Positions 38,539-47,338 of a stretch of DNA of 64,000 nt are shown piece after piece. This DNA comes from Fontivita pretiosa (GTDB lineage: Bacteria; Planctomycetota; Phycisphaerae; Tepidisphaerales; Tepidisphaeraceae), in assembly GCF_050410795.1 (NCBI RefSeq), contig NZ_CP191258.1:5270001-5334000 (forward strand), written 5' to 3'. Numbering within the stretch: position 1 is the stretch's first letter; each line of letters opens with the position of its first letter. The translations under genes were made by a program, and so were the position numbers. A model generated the notes under the pieces. It was given only the letters and a program-made list of their open reading frames with translations, searched no databases and had not been told where the DNA came from.

Positions 38539-38567
38539 AAGTTAGCGTAAGCTAACACATTTGTCAA
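38539..38567 (-). promoter_or_regulatory. Promoter of the DUF2339 gene with overlapping operator-like palindrome
   Basis: -35 TTGACA (38567-38562), 17-nt spacer, -10 TAACTT (38544-38539). GTTAGC-N4-GCTAAC, a perfect 6-bp inverted repeat (38541-38556), covers the spacer and the -10, a position expected for a repressor site. Confidence 0.5.
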
Positions 38568-38591
38568 GCCCCACGCCCAATTCACGCACTG

Positions 38592-38861
38592 TCAGTGCCG
38601 GATGGTAAAACCGCTGAACTCTCCGGTCGCCGGCGATGTCTGAACCGTCGTCTTGCGGATGTACTGGCCCATCCGCTGCTGGATCGCCGCCATCAGCATA
38701 TCCATCTGATCGTCCGGCCCTTCCATGACCAGCTCCACACGCCCGTCCGGCAGGTTCCGAACGTATCCGCTGACGGCGTATCGCCGGGCCAGATTCTCGG
38801 CCGTGTAGCGGAATCCCACCCCCTGCACATGTCCGCTGTAATAAACGGTTCGACGATTCAT
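38592..38861 (-). CDS. acyP: Acylphosphatase
   Basis: 89 residues, full length for the family. Signature YYSGHVQGVGFRYTAENLAR carries the phosphate-binding Arg18, and VSGYVRNLPDGRVEL carries the catalytic Asn36. It hydrolyses carboxyl-phosphate bonds such as acetyl phosphate or 1,3-bisphosphoglycerate; the physiological substrate in bacteria is unclear. It lies between the DUF2339 gene and the DUF1570 lipoprotein gene, all on the minus strand, and could be co-transcribed with the latter (49 bp gap). Confidence 0.95.
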   Translation of the reverse strand: MNRRTVYYSGHVQGVGFRYTAENLARRYAVSGYVRNLPDGRVELVMEGPDDQMDMLMAAIQQRMGQYIRKTTVQTSPATGEFSGFTIRH

Positions 38862-38910
38862 GGCCTGCTGGTCTGTTGTCCCCGGGAATACGCCCGTTGC
38901 GATTCGGCGG

Positions 38911-39948
38911 CTAGGAACCGTGCTGCTCGCGAACGCCCGAGGCGATCTGACGAATGTATCCCTGGTATGCCTGGTCGATCTGTTTCATGTTCAAACCCAG
39001 GTAGTGCTCCAGCATCGGACGAACCGTGCGCGGATCCCACGTATCCGGCGGGCCTCGACGCCGACCGATCAACTGCTCGGCCTGTCCGCTGGCAAGCTCG
39101 CTGAGCATCCGCTGGAACGAAGCCCGATACCTGCCATTCTCGGCGTTCCACAGAAACTGCGCAAAGGCCCAGTTCTGCGCGTAAAACGTCTCGATCCGTT
39201 CGCCGCTGAGCCCCACCACGTCCCCCGCGTGCATCATGCAGAGCTGATCCAGTGGCCAGAGCAGTTGCTGCTCGATCGCCGTTTTCAGCTTCTGAGCACG
39301 ATTCGGGTTGATCGACAGATTCCACACTGGTGGACGGTGCGGCGCCGCAAAGCGGATGTTCTCGAACATGGTGGCGATGCCCTCTTCCAGAAACGGCGGA
39401 AGCCGCGAGCGGAAGTGTCGGGCGACATACTGATGCCACCCCTCATGGGCCACCACTGCAAAGGTCCCGACGTCCCCGATGTCATACGCCACGAACCAGT
39501 CCCCCACGGTATACCCTCCGCGGTTGATCTGGAGGTACACCGTCGCATCCTCGCCGGTGTTTTGTTCGGTGAAACGCGCCCACTCCCCGCGGCGGCTGAA
39601 AATGTAGCATTCCATCGGACGGGTGGAGGGCGTCAGCCCGGGCGTCAACCGCTGGTAGTGCACGAATGCGCCTTCCAGAACCTGCGCCAGGGCAGCCAGG
39701 TAGCGAGGATCGTCGATGGTCGTGCGAATCAGGTAGTGCTCGGTCTGAATGATCGTGCCGGGTTTGCCCTCGAACGTCCAGGCAGACACGACCAGACGTC
39801 GCGGCGATGACAATGCTGTAGATGCTTCGCGCCCGCCGGCCGAGCCCGACTCACGCTGCGCGCAACCCGCCAGCAGCATCACCAACATTCCAAGCGCAGC
39901 GATCACCGCGCCCGGTCTTGCAACTGCCCGGCACCTGCGCGCAAACAC
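38911..39948 (-). CDS. DUF1570-type putative metalloprotease, lipoprotein
   Basis: 345 residues from a GTG at 39948, chosen because GAGGGAG lies 8-10 nt upstream and because the GTG starts a clean lipoprotein signal peptide (MFARRCRAVARPGA...) with lipobox LLAGC (Cys29). The metalloprotease motif is VVAHEGWHQ (His168, Glu169, His172), and the third-ligand candidate lies in PPFLEEGIATMFE (Glu189). It is homologous to the secreted protein at 19652-20896. Probable periplasmic or outer-membrane-anchored zinc peptidase. Divergent from the metallo-beta-lactamase-fold gene at 40055. Confidence 0.78.
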   Translation of the reverse strand: MFARRCRAVARPGAVIAALGMLVMLLAGCAQRESGSAGGREASTALSSPRRLVVSAWTFEGKPGTIIQTEHYLIRTTIDDPRYLAALAQVLEGAFVHYQRLTPGLTPSTRPMECYIFSRRGEWARFTEQNTGEDATVYLQINRGGYTVGDWFVAYDIGDVGTFAVVAHEGWHQYVARHFRSRLPPFLEEGIATMFENIRFAAPHRPPVWNLSINPNRAQKLKTAIEQQLLWPLDQLCMMHAGDVVGLSGERIETFYAQNWAFAQFLWNAENGRYRASFQRMLSELASGQAEQLIGRRRGPPDTWDPRTVRPMLEHYLGLNMKQIDQAYQGYIRQIASGVREQHGS

Positions 39949-40054
39949 GTGCTCTGCTCCCTCGTCTGGTTCCACGACGCCGACCACACGCCCGGCGTTG
40001 GCTCAACGCCGCCTGTTCCGTTGCCTTTTCCGCCAGTTATCCTACGCTCTGGAT

Positions 40055-40738
40055 ATGGCCTCGGCACGGGTAGACATCATCAGTATCGGCACGCTCAGTC
40101 GCAACAGGTTGTGGAACGAAACCGAAGCGGTCCGCACCGCCCACGCGACGACCTCGCTGATCCGCACCGCAGGGCGGATGATCCTGGTCGATCCCGGATT
40201 GCCCGGCGTGGCGCTTCAGGCCAGACTCTTCGAGCGCGCCGGCATCCAGCCCAGCCAGATCGACACGGTCTTTTTGACCAATTTTCGCCCCGCCCACCGC
40301 GCGGGCTTGTCCCTGTTTCCGCACGCCAGAATCCTGATGCACGAAAACGAGATCGAGTTCGTGCAGCGCGACCTGGAAAGGCTGATCGAGCAGGCCCCGG
40401 AGCAGGACCACGATCGCCAGCACTTCCAGAACGAGCTGAAGCTGCTGGAGACGATTCGCCCGGCCGAGGACAAGCTGGCCCCGGGCGTGGATCTGTATCC
40501 GCTGTTTGGGTACACCCCGGGCACCTGCGGGTTGCTCGTGTCGGCGCCGACGATGACGCTGCTGATCGCTGGCGACGCCGTGCCGACGCTGGATCACTTT
40601 CTGGCCGCCCAGGTGCTGCCCGACGCTTACGACATTCGTGCCGCACAGGAGTCGATGCAGGAAGTCTATGAGATCGCCGATCTGATCGTGCCCGGCCACG
40701 ACAACATTTTCCCCAATCCCCGCGCGCAAGGACTATGA
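40055..40738 (+). CDS. Metallo-beta-lactamase-fold protein lacking most metal ligands
   Basis: 227 residues. The order of elements is that of the MBL fold: TTSLIRTAGRMILVDPGLPG, then FLTNFRPAHRAGL where HxHxDH should be, then FGYTPGTCGLLV, LIAGDAVPT and IVPGHDN. The signature HxHxDH reads N76-x-R78-x-A80-H81, and the His of the TPGHT motif is replaced by Thr, so only one or two ligands remain. It is probably inactive as a metallohydrolase or has changed chemistry; a binding or regulatory role is possible. It resembles MBLAC1-like proteins in layout. The SD is poor; the ATG at 40055 is the most plausible start. Confidence 0.75.
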   Translation: MASARVDIISIGTLSRNRLWNETEAVRTAHATTSLIRTAGRMILVDPGLPGVALQARLFERAGIQPSQIDTVFLTNFRPAHRAGLSLFPHARILMHENEIEFVQRDLERLIEQAPEQDHDRQHFQNELKLLETIRPAEDKLAPGVDLYPLFGYTPGTCGLLVSAPTMTLLIAGDAVPTLDHFLAAQVLPDAYDIRAAQESMQEVYEIADLIVPGHDNIFPNPRAQGL

Positions 40739-40823
40739 ATCCATCGCAGATGCTTTTCAGCCGGCCACAGAAGCTGATCCGGCATGTTTCGTTTTCACAG
40801 TGGCCTTCTGCCTTGATCTGATC

Positions 40824-42014
40824 ATGAAAGTCGTGGTCGCTCCCGACAAGTTCAAGGACTGTTTGAAGGCCGACGAGGTGGCGCGCGCCATTGCGACGGG
40901 ACTGCGACACGCCGATCCAAATGCCGAAATTGATGAATGCCCGATGGCCGACGGCGGCGAGGGCACGGTTCAGGCGCTGGTCGCCGCCACGGGGGGCAGG
41001 ATCGTCACCCGCCGCGTGACAGGACCGCTGCCGCGAATGAAAGTAGACGCGCCCATCGGGCTGCTGGGCGACGGTGTGACCGCCGTGGTCGAAATGGCAT
41101 CGGCCAGTGGATTGCATCTGCTGCGTCCCGAGCAGCGCGATCCGACGCGCACGACGACCTACGGCACGGGCGAATTGCTGCGCGAGGCAGCCGAGCTGGG
41201 AGCCAGGCGCATCATCCTGGGCATCGGAGGCAGCGCCACGGTCGATGGCGGCGTCGGCTGCGCCCAGGCGTGGGGCGCCAGCTTCACCCTCAGCACGGGT
41301 ACGATCTATCGACCCAACGGACGCCGACTCACCGGCGGAGACCTGATCCACCTGCGTTCCGTCGAGTCGCCACTGCCGCTGGAGACTCATGGTATCGAGT
41401 TCATCGTCGCCTGTGATGTGGGCAATCCCCTGCTCGGTCCGGACGGTGCAGCTCCGATCTTCGGCCCGCAGAAAGGCGCAACCCCCGAACAGGTCGAGCA
41501 GCTCGAGCTGGGGCTTGAAAGGCTGGTGGAAAAGACGGGCCTGTGGGAACTGGCCAGTCGCCCGGGCGCCGGCGCCGCCGGAGGGCTGGGATTTGGAATG
41601 ATGGCATTTTTCGGCGCGCAGCTTCGTCCGGGCGTGCAGATTGTCATCGAAGCCGTGAAGCTGCCCCAGCGATTGCACGAGGCTGACCTGTGCATCACCG
41701 GCGAAGGCAGGCTCGACTCGCAATCGCTGGCGGGCAAGACCGTCATCGGCGTGGCGAGGTTGTGCAAACAACGGGGCGTGCCGTGCGTCGCTTTGGCCGG
41801 GAGTGTCGGCGAAGGCGTCCAGCCGGCCACCGACCAGGGGCTGGACGCCTGGTTTACCATCACCCAGGGGCCCATGACCGTCGAGCAGGCGATCAGCCAG
41901 GCCCCCCAGCTTCTGGCACGGACAGCCGAATCAGTCCTTCGACTGTTTCAGCGGTCGCGTCGATCCGTCGAGAAAGCAGGCCAGGCTCCAGGCGATCTTC
42001 CGCACGGCGCCTGA
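40824..42014 (+). CDS. Glycerate kinase (GarK/GlxK family)
   Basis: 396 residues, family length about 380. Signatures: MKVVVAPDKFKDCLKADEVARAI at the N-terminus, CPMADGGEGTVQAL, TYGTGELLREA..LGIGGSATVDGG and the C-terminal LCITGEGRLDSQSLAGKTVIGVARL. It phosphorylates D-glycerate with ATP (2- or 3-phosphoglycerate) and feeds glycolysis. The C-terminal tail of about 25 residues is an Arg/Pro-rich extension. It starts 85 bp after the MBL-fold gene on the same strand. There is no clear SD. Confidence 0.92.
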   Translation: MKVVVAPDKFKDCLKADEVARAIATGLRHADPNAEIDECPMADGGEGTVQALVAATGGRIVTRRVTGPLPRMKVDAPIGLLGDGVTAVVEMASASGLHLLRPEQRDPTRTTTYGTGELLREAAELGARRIILGIGGSATVDGGVGCAQAWGASFTLSTGTIYRPNGRRLTGGDLIHLRSVESPLPLETHGIEFIVACDVGNPLLGPDGAAPIFGPQKGATPEQVEQLELGLERLVEKTGLWELASRPGAGAAGGLGFGMMAFFGAQLRPGVQIVIEAVKLPQRLHEADLCITGEGRLDSQSLAGKTVIGVARLCKQRGVPCVALAGSVGEGVQPATDQGLDAWFTITQGPMTVEQAISQAPQLLARTAESVLRLFQRSRRSVEKAGQAPGDLPHGA

Positions 42015-42029
42015 TCGTGCACCGCCGGC

Positions 42030-42060
42030 TTGACAGCCCCGCCAGGCCGGCAGCTATGCT
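42030..42060 (+). promoter_or_regulatory. Putative promoter of the 42076 gene
   Basis: TTGACA (42030-42035), a 19-nt spacer (long), TATGCT (42055-42060), 15 bp before the ATG; SD GGAGAACA follows. It would allow expression independent of glycerate kinase. Confidence 0.4.
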
Positions 42061-42075
42061 TGCCGCTGGAGAACA

Positions 42076-42798
42076 ATGGAGTCGCATCCGGCCGCTCAAC
42101 TTCCACCGCTCGACTACGCTGCGCCGCCGCCGTGGCATCGGCGAAAACGGTCTTATCGCATCATCATGACTCTGGCGCTGGTGCCGCTCGTGTATGCGGC
42201 CGTGCTGTGGGTTCCAACGACCATGCAGCACCTGCAACTGATCTACTGGCAGTCGCGGTGCGTGAACTATGTGCCTGCCCCGGGACAGGCGGTGGACCTG
42301 TACCTGCGTTCCGGCCGCGCGGACGTGCCAGTTGCCTGGTCCAGGTTTTACTCGATGCTCTCGCCGCCCGGACACAACTCCAGGGGAACCGTGTATCTGG
42401 GATGGCTGCAACGTCCTGACGGCGCGCGGCGGCTGGTGGCCATCGACACCTGCACGTGGTCGATCTCCGGGCAGCGCGACACCGTCGGCCTGATCTGCCG
42501 CGTGATCGTCCCAGGGAACCTGATCCGCTCACCCAGGTTTGCGTCGGACGAGATCAGCGCAACCACCAGCGGGCAATTCGTGTGGAGAATATTCATGGTC
42601 GATTTGCGGCCGGAGTCGCAGGTGCTGTTCGGACTTCGCGATCCTGGCGATCCCACTCACCTGACGATTCAATACACCCACGAAGGAAAGCAATACTTCA
42701 TTGACGGCTGGCTCCGGAACAATGACCGCGTGTTGCTGGAGCAGCGCAGCGAGCAGGCTCCTATCTGGCCGGCTCCATCGTCGCGACCGTCGGCGTAA
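42076..42798 (+). CDS. Hypothetical protein with one membrane span
   Basis: 240 residues. A short cytoplasmic N-terminus with RRKRS, one membrane span (about 29-46), then a soluble, mostly beta-rich region of about 190 residues (RGTVYLGWLQRPDGARRLVAIDTC; HLTIQYTHEGKQYFIDGWL) presumably in the periplasm. No family is recognised. SD GGAG just before the ATG at 42076. Its last 38 bases overlap the end of the convergent MFS gene. Confidence 0.65.
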   Translation: MESHPAAQLPPLDYAAPPPWHRRKRSYRIIMTLALVPLVYAAVLWVPTTMQHLQLIYWQSRCVNYVPAPGQAVDLYLRSGRADVPVAWSRFYSMLSPPGHNSRGTVYLGWLQRPDGARRLVAIDTCTWSISGQRDTVGLICRVIVPGNLIRSPRFASDEISATTSGQFVWRIFMVDLRPESQVLFGLRDPGDPTHLTIQYTHEGKQYFIDGWLRNNDRVLLEQRSEQAPIWPAPSSRPSA

Positions 42799-44137
42799 GA
42801 GGCGCCGCCTGCGGCTTTGCAGCAACCGATTCGCCCAGTCGTGCGATCAGCGGCGACGCGGAACTGGCAATCCACATCATCGCGCTCAAAGTCGCGAAGA
42901 TCGGCAGATACGCATGCGGCTCGCGGGCACGATCGCGCAGCAGGTCCGTCCAGTATCCCACCGCCCAAGGCGAAAGTGACGCGAACGTCCCGGCCAGAGT
43001 CAGAAACAGCCCCACCACCCGCCCGCGGATCGCCGGCGAAACCCGCTCCAGCACCGCCGCATCACTCACTGCATAGCTGCCCATCTGGAATGCCTGGAAG
43101 ACGCACATCACCGGCAACACCCACGAGACCGGCAGCATCGGCACCGCCAGCAGAATCAACCCGCCGATGATCAGCACGCCCGAAAGGGTCGGCAGGCGGC
43201 GTTTGCCCGGGCTGATCCACACCGACAGCGGGTTGACGACAATACTCATCAACAGCATCATGGCCCCGACGACGAACCCGGCCTGCTTGGTCGAGTAGCC
43301 GTGGGCCTTCTGGAGGTAGATGCTCAGCAGCGACAACGACGCAATGCCCGCGAAGTCGCGAAACATCAGCAGCGACGCCACTTTGATGATCTTGCGGCGC
43401 GTGTCCCATGTGAGCTTCGGATGCTGCCGCGCATGTTCCGTGCGAAGCTCGGTGACGATGGCTTCGATCGCCACCCGATTCGGCAACACGCCATCCTCCG
43501 CCTGCTCGTCGGCACTGCGCGGCTTGCGCGTCTTTCGCGGCTCGCTGGCGAAAATGAGGAACAGCACGCCCACAATGATCCCGATGGCTCCAAGCTCAAT
43601 GCATGGCCGCTGCCAATCCGCGATCATTCCCCAGTGCCAGCCCGCGGTCTGGGCGCGCCATCCGGCGTACTGTGGCCCGAAAAAGAAACCGAACCCGGCG
43701 CCCATCCCCAGGATCCCGATCACCATGCCCGGATGCTTCGGGTAATGTGCCGGCACCAGCGCATTGGCCGAGGGATGGAAGATCGTGCCGAACATTCCCG
43801 CCACCGCGCCCAGCACGATCAGCATCTCGTACTGCCGGGTAATCCCCATGGCGGCGATCGCGATCGCGTTGCCGATCAGACCGACCCCCAGCAGCAGCTT
43901 GCGGTTGAACCGATCGGCCAGCACACCAGCAGCGTAACTGCCGATGCAATAAATCAGCCCGTAGATCGTCACGATCAGCGAAGCAGCGCGAACCCCGCTG
44001 AGCTTCAGATCGCTGACGATCATCAGGTACAGCGGAACCAGGGCCACGCAGTAGGCGTGCGTGAATGCGTGCAGCAGCGTACAGAACCCAAGGGTTACGT
44101 GGCTCTTGATTCGCGGCTGCGGGCTTTGATTGGGCAT
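42761..44137 (-). CDS. Major facilitator superfamily transporter
   Basis: 458 residues with 12 predicted spans and an extra hydrophilic loop in the middle (about 195-235). The opening KSHVTLGFCTLLHAFTHAYCVALVPLYLMI and a Gly/Ala-rich helix with GVLADRFNRK (motif A, 80-90) fit the MFS fold. Substrate unknown; the drug-efflux type (fosmidomycin-resistance-like) is a possibility. The ATG at 44137 is the likely start (an upstream TTG overlaps the ribokinase stop). It is probably in an operon with ribokinase, so sugar or nucleoside uptake is worth considering. Confidence 0.8.
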   Translation of the reverse strand: MPNQSPQPRIKSHVTLGFCTLLHAFTHAYCVALVPLYLMIVSDLKLSGVRAASLIVTIYGLIYCIGSYAAGVLADRFNRKLLLGVGLIGNAIAIAAMGITRQYEMLIVLGAVAGMFGTIFHPSANALVPAHYPKHPGMVIGILGMGAGFGFFFGPQYAGWRAQTAGWHWGMIADWQRPCIELGAIGIIVGVLFLIFASEPRKTRKPRSADEQAEDGVLPNRVAIEAIVTELRTEHARQHPKLTWDTRRKIIKVASLLMFRDFAGIASLSLLSIYLQKAHGYSTKQAGFVVGAMMLLMSIVVNPLSVWISPGKRRLPTLSGVLIIGGLILLAVPMLPVSWVLPVMCVFQAFQMGSYAVSDAAVLERVSPAIRGRVVGLFLTLAGTFASLSPWAVGYWTDLLRDRAREPHAYLPIFATLSAMMWIASSASPLIARLGESVAAKPQAAPLTPTVATMEPAR

Positions 44138-44154
44138 CGGCTCAGCATTATAGA

Positions 44155-45123
44155 TCAACGCGACGCGAGCAACTTCTCCACCGCCTGCCGGGAAGGCAGC
44201 GCCGGTTGCGCGCCGAAGTTCTCACAACACAAGGCCCCCGCGGCGTTGGCGAAGTACATCGCCTCGGGCATCTGCATCCCCTCGGCCCGCGCCACTGCCA
44301 GCGCGCCGGCGAACGCATCCCCCGCCGCGGTCGTATCCACCACCTTGACCTTGAACGGCTTGAATGTCTGTATCGTCCCGTCGCGCTCCAGCAGGATCGA
44401 CCCTCTTGCTCCGAGCTTCAGAACCACCGCACGAGGTCCCTTCGCCAACAATGTCGAGGCGACCTGCTTCGGATCGATCACCCCTTTTCGCTTCACACGC
44501 TTCAAACGCGTGATGCTGCGATCCAGCCCCAGCAGAATCTCCGCTTCGGACTGATTCGGCACGATCAGGTCCACCTCCATCATCGCCCGCGGCAGTCGCG
44601 CCGCCGGCGCGGGATCCAGAATCGTGTACACTCCCAGCCGCCGACACATCGCGATCGCGTGCATCACCGTCTCATGCGGGATCTCGAGTTGCATCAGCAC
44701 CGCCGCGGCCGAGCTGATCACGCCCTCGGCGGCATCGACATCCCTGGGAGTAAGCTTGGCGTTGGCGCCGGGCGCGACAACGATCGAGTTTTCTCCCTTG
44801 CGATCGACCAGGATCATTGCCACGCCGCTGGCCAGGCCTTCGGTGATTGTCACGTGCGTCGTATCCACGCCGTGGTTCACCAGGCCGTTGAGCAGTCGCT
44901 GCCCGAAGTCGTCATCGCCGACGCGCCCGACCATGTAGACCTTGCTGCCCGGGCGCGACAGTTTCGCCGCCGCCACCGCCTGATTCGCCCCCTTGCCTCC
45001 GGGGATGGTCATGAAGTCGTAGCCGAGGATCGTCTGCCCCGGTTGCGGGATACTGGGGGTGCGGCATACCAGGTCCATGTTGATCGAGCCAATGACAACG
45101 ATGTGGCGGGAAGAATCGGGCAT
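44155..45123 (-). CDS. rbsK: Ribokinase
   Basis: 322 residues. PfkB family with ribokinase features: GSINMDLVCRTPSIPQPGQT (12-31), the substrate-binding TIPGGKGANQAVAAAKL (39-55) and the C-terminal DTTAAGDAFAGAL, in which Asp269 is the catalytic base. It phosphorylates D-ribose to ribose-5-phosphate. A charged insertion of roughly 20 residues (RSITRLKRVKRKGVIDPK) separates the two halves. No SD before the ATG at 45123, but TAGACT lies 7 nt upstream. The MFS transporter follows 17 bp downstream. Confidence 0.9.
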   Translation of the reverse strand: MPDSSRHIVVIGSINMDLVCRTPSIPQPGQTILGYDFMTIPGGKGANQAVAAAKLSRPGSKVYMVGRVGDDDFGQRLLNGLVNHGVDTTHVTITEGLASGVAMILVDRKGENSIVVAPGANAKLTPRDVDAAEGVISSAAAVLMQLEIPHETVMHAIAMCRRLGVYTILDPAPAARLPRAMMEVDLIVPNQSEAEILLGLDRSITRLKRVKRKGVIDPKQVASTLLAKGPRAVVLKLGARGSILLERDGTIQTFKPFKVKVVDTTAAGDAFAGALAVARAEGMQMPEAMYFANAAGALCCENFGAQPALPSRQAVEKLLASR

Positions 45124-45130
45124 GCACAGG

Positions 45131-45136
45131 AGTCTA
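45131..45136 (-). promoter_or_regulatory. Putative -10 element (TAGACT) for ribokinase
   Basis: TAGACT on the minus strand lies 7 nt before the ATG, with a weak TTGGCG (45160-45155) 18 nt upstream. There is no Shine-Dalgarno sequence in between. Confidence 0.35.
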
Positions 45137-45216
45137 CGCGCACGCAGCGCATAGCGCCAAGCGACGCAATTGACCTCCGGACCGGCAGATCTGAGAGCCA
45201 CCGGGCGGCTGGACCT

Positions 45217-47130
45217 TCATGCCCCCTTCAGCGCCGCAAGCAGCTTCCGCCCGTACATCTTCACCTTGAAGGGCCCCATCCCCTTGATCTGCTCCAGCCG
45301 CGCCAGCGAGTCCGGCGCCTGCCGGGCAATCAGCCTCAACGTGCTGTCGTGACAGATACAGTACGGTGGCAGTTGCTGATCCCGGGCCAGCTCCAGTCGC
45401 GCGGCGCGGAGCCTCTCGAAACGCTCCAGTGTCCGGGGATCGATCGGCGACTCGGACTCATCCGCCGACGGGGTGCTGCTGCGCGGGCGCTGCGGCGACG
45501 GCTCGGCCCCGGCACGCGGCGCAAGATCCGCCAAAGACGCCGGCGGCGGATGCTCACCCTTCATCACCGCGACCCCCGCCGCCGTCAGCTCGACAACAAG
45601 AACCGGGCTGTCGCTCTTGCTGACATTGCGCTGCCGCGCCAGCCCGCATTCGATCACCCGATGCACCATTACAATCACGCGCTTCAACGGATGATGCCGC
45701 AGCAGCCCGAAGACGCTCAGTTGATCCAGTTGCCAGCGGTCGGTGCGCTCGCTGCGCGTGCCGGTGAGAACCTCGGCCACCCCGCCGACTCCGAACTTAC
45801 CCCGCAGCCGAGCCACGCCGCTCAGAATCTGCCGGATCAGAACCTCCAGCTCTTGCGGCACGCTTGGCAGCGATGCCTGGTGGACGATTCGTCCCGGCTG
45901 CGCGGCACACACATCACACTCGCAGCCATCGACCTCCGCCGGATCTCCGAAGTAATCGAGGATCGCGCGCCGCCGGCAGCGGTGCATCTGAGCGTAGCTC
46001 AACATCAGCTCCAGCTTGTCGGTCGCGCGACGCCTGAGTTCAGTCACGACCTGTTCGTTGACGTCAGCGCGCTCCTGCCCGATCTTTTCGATGAAGAACT
46101 CCTGAAGCACCCGGTCCTGATAGTTGAACATCAGCACGCACCGCGCCGGCAGGCCGTCACGACCGGCGCGTCCGGCCTCCTGGTAATAGGCTTCCAGCGT
46201 CCCGGGCAGGTTGTAGTGCACCACCAGCCGGATATCCGGCTTGTTGATCCCCATGCCAAAGGCGTTGGTAGCCACCGCGACAGCGCCGCCGGTCTGCATG
46301 AACCGTTCCTGATTCGTCGTGCGCGACGACTGGTCCATCCCAGCGTGATATGCGAACACCGCCCGCCCTTTCAGGTTCTGTCGCAGCATCAGGCTCACTT
46401 CGTCCACCGCCTTGCGCGTGGCGCAATACACGATTGCGCTGCCCGGCTCGTCCAGCAGCAGTGCAAGCAGCTCGGCATCCTTCTGCCGCACCTTTGCAAC
46501 GCGACGACACTGGTACGAGAGGTTCGCGCGATCAAAGCCGGTGATCACAATCCGCGGCTGGCGAAGCTCAAGCCCGCGGATGATGTCCAGCCGCACGTCT
46601 TCGGTCGCCGTCGCCGTCAGCGCGATCGTCGCAGGCATCCCCAGCCGCTGCCTTACCTGGCCCAGACGCAGATACTCGGGACGGAAATCGTGCCCCCACT
46701 GGCTGATGCAATGTGCCTCGTCCACCGCCAGCAACTTTACTTTCAACTGCGGCAGGATCGGCTCGAACGTCGGAGAAAACAAGCGTTCCGGCGCCACATA
46801 CAGTAGCCCATTGAAACCATCGACCACCTGAGCGGTCACCATCCGCTGCTGCGCGGCAGTGAGTGAACTATTCAGCAGAGCCGCGGGAATCTGCTCATCG
46901 CGAAGCTGCTGGACCTGGTCCTGCATGAGCGAAATCAGCGGCGAGACCACCAGCGTCAATCCCCCCTGCACCGCCGCCGGAAACTGATAACACAGCGACT
47001 TGCCGGCCCCGGTGGGCATCACGCACAGCACGTCCCGCCCGGCCAGAACGTCTTCGATGACGCCGCGCTGCGCCGCACGGAAATCGTCCAGCCCGAACAG
47101 ATCCTGAAGCTGCTGTCGCAGGTCCGGCAT
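45217..47130 (-). CDS. recQ: ATP-dependent DNA helicase RecQ
   Basis: 637 residues. SF2 helicase core with Walker A MPTGAGKS (38-45), DEAH box (137-140) and QWGHDFRPEYLRLG. The RQC zinc-binding region (CRRRAILDYF...DGCECDVC) and a C-terminal HRDC domain (about 562-637, ending QIKGMGPFKVKMYGRKLLAAL) complete the canonical RecQ layout. It unwinds DNA during recombination and replication repair. No SD; TATAAT lies 9 nt before the ATG at 47130. Divergent from the gene at 47339. Confidence 0.96.
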   Translation of the reverse strand: MPDLRQQLQDLFGLDDFRAAQRGVIEDVLAGRDVLCVMPTGAGKSLCYQFPAAVQGGLTLVVSPLISLMQDQVQQLRDEQIPAALLNSSLTAAQQRMVTAQVVDGFNGLLYVAPERLFSPTFEPILPQLKVKLLAVDEAHCISQWGHDFRPEYLRLGQVRQRLGMPATIALTATATEDVRLDIIRGLELRQPRIVITGFDRANLSYQCRRVAKVRQKDAELLALLLDEPGSAIVYCATRKAVDEVSLMLRQNLKGRAVFAYHAGMDQSSRTTNQERFMQTGGAVAVATNAFGMGINKPDIRLVVHYNLPGTLEAYYQEAGRAGRDGLPARCVLMFNYQDRVLQEFFIEKIGQERADVNEQVVTELRRRATDKLELMLSYAQMHRCRRRAILDYFGDPAEVDGCECDVCAAQPGRIVHQASLPSVPQELEVLIRQILSGVARLRGKFGVGGVAEVLTGTRSERTDRWQLDQLSVFGLLRHHPLKRVIVMVHRVIECGLARQRNVSKSDSPVLVVELTAAGVAVMKGEHPPPASLADLAPRAGAEPSPQRPRSSTPSADESESPIDPRTLERFERLRAARLELARDQQLPPYCICHDSTLRLIARQAPDSLARLEQIKGMGPFKVKMYGRKLLAALKGA

Positions 47131-47139
47131 GCCGGGCGA

Positions 47140-47145
47140 ATTATA
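47140..47145 (-). promoter_or_regulatory. Putative -10 element (TATAAT) for recQ
   Basis: Perfect TATAAT on the minus strand, 9 nt upstream of the recQ ATG, with no Shine-Dalgarno sequence. The predicted transcription start is only a few bases from the start codon. No good -35 is visible. Confidence 0.45.
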
Positions 47146-47222
47146 AGCATCCGGTAAACGAATGCCCGTCGTTTTAGACACGACCATCCGAGCCGAATCA
47201 CAGCAATGCATTAACCCATAAA

Positions 47223-47251
47223 TTGACGCCTGTCGATAAGAGGAATAGACT
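47223..47251 (+). promoter_or_regulatory. Putative promoter of the 47339 gene
   Basis: TTGACG (47223-47228), 17-nt spacer, TAGACT (47246-47251), about 88 bp upstream of the GTG start at 47339. Confidence 0.4.
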
Positions 47252-47338
47252 GCGCTGAAGGTACTGGACAAGCCGTAAGATCATCTCGTGCGGCCGGGCC
47301 AACGCACAGGCACGCGGCTGCTTCTTGCGAGGTGCACT

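Noticed and set aside
44206..46806. 866-codon plus-strand frame over ribokinase and recQ
   Set aside because: Antisense to two recognised enzymes, crosses both genes and their spacer, no domain.
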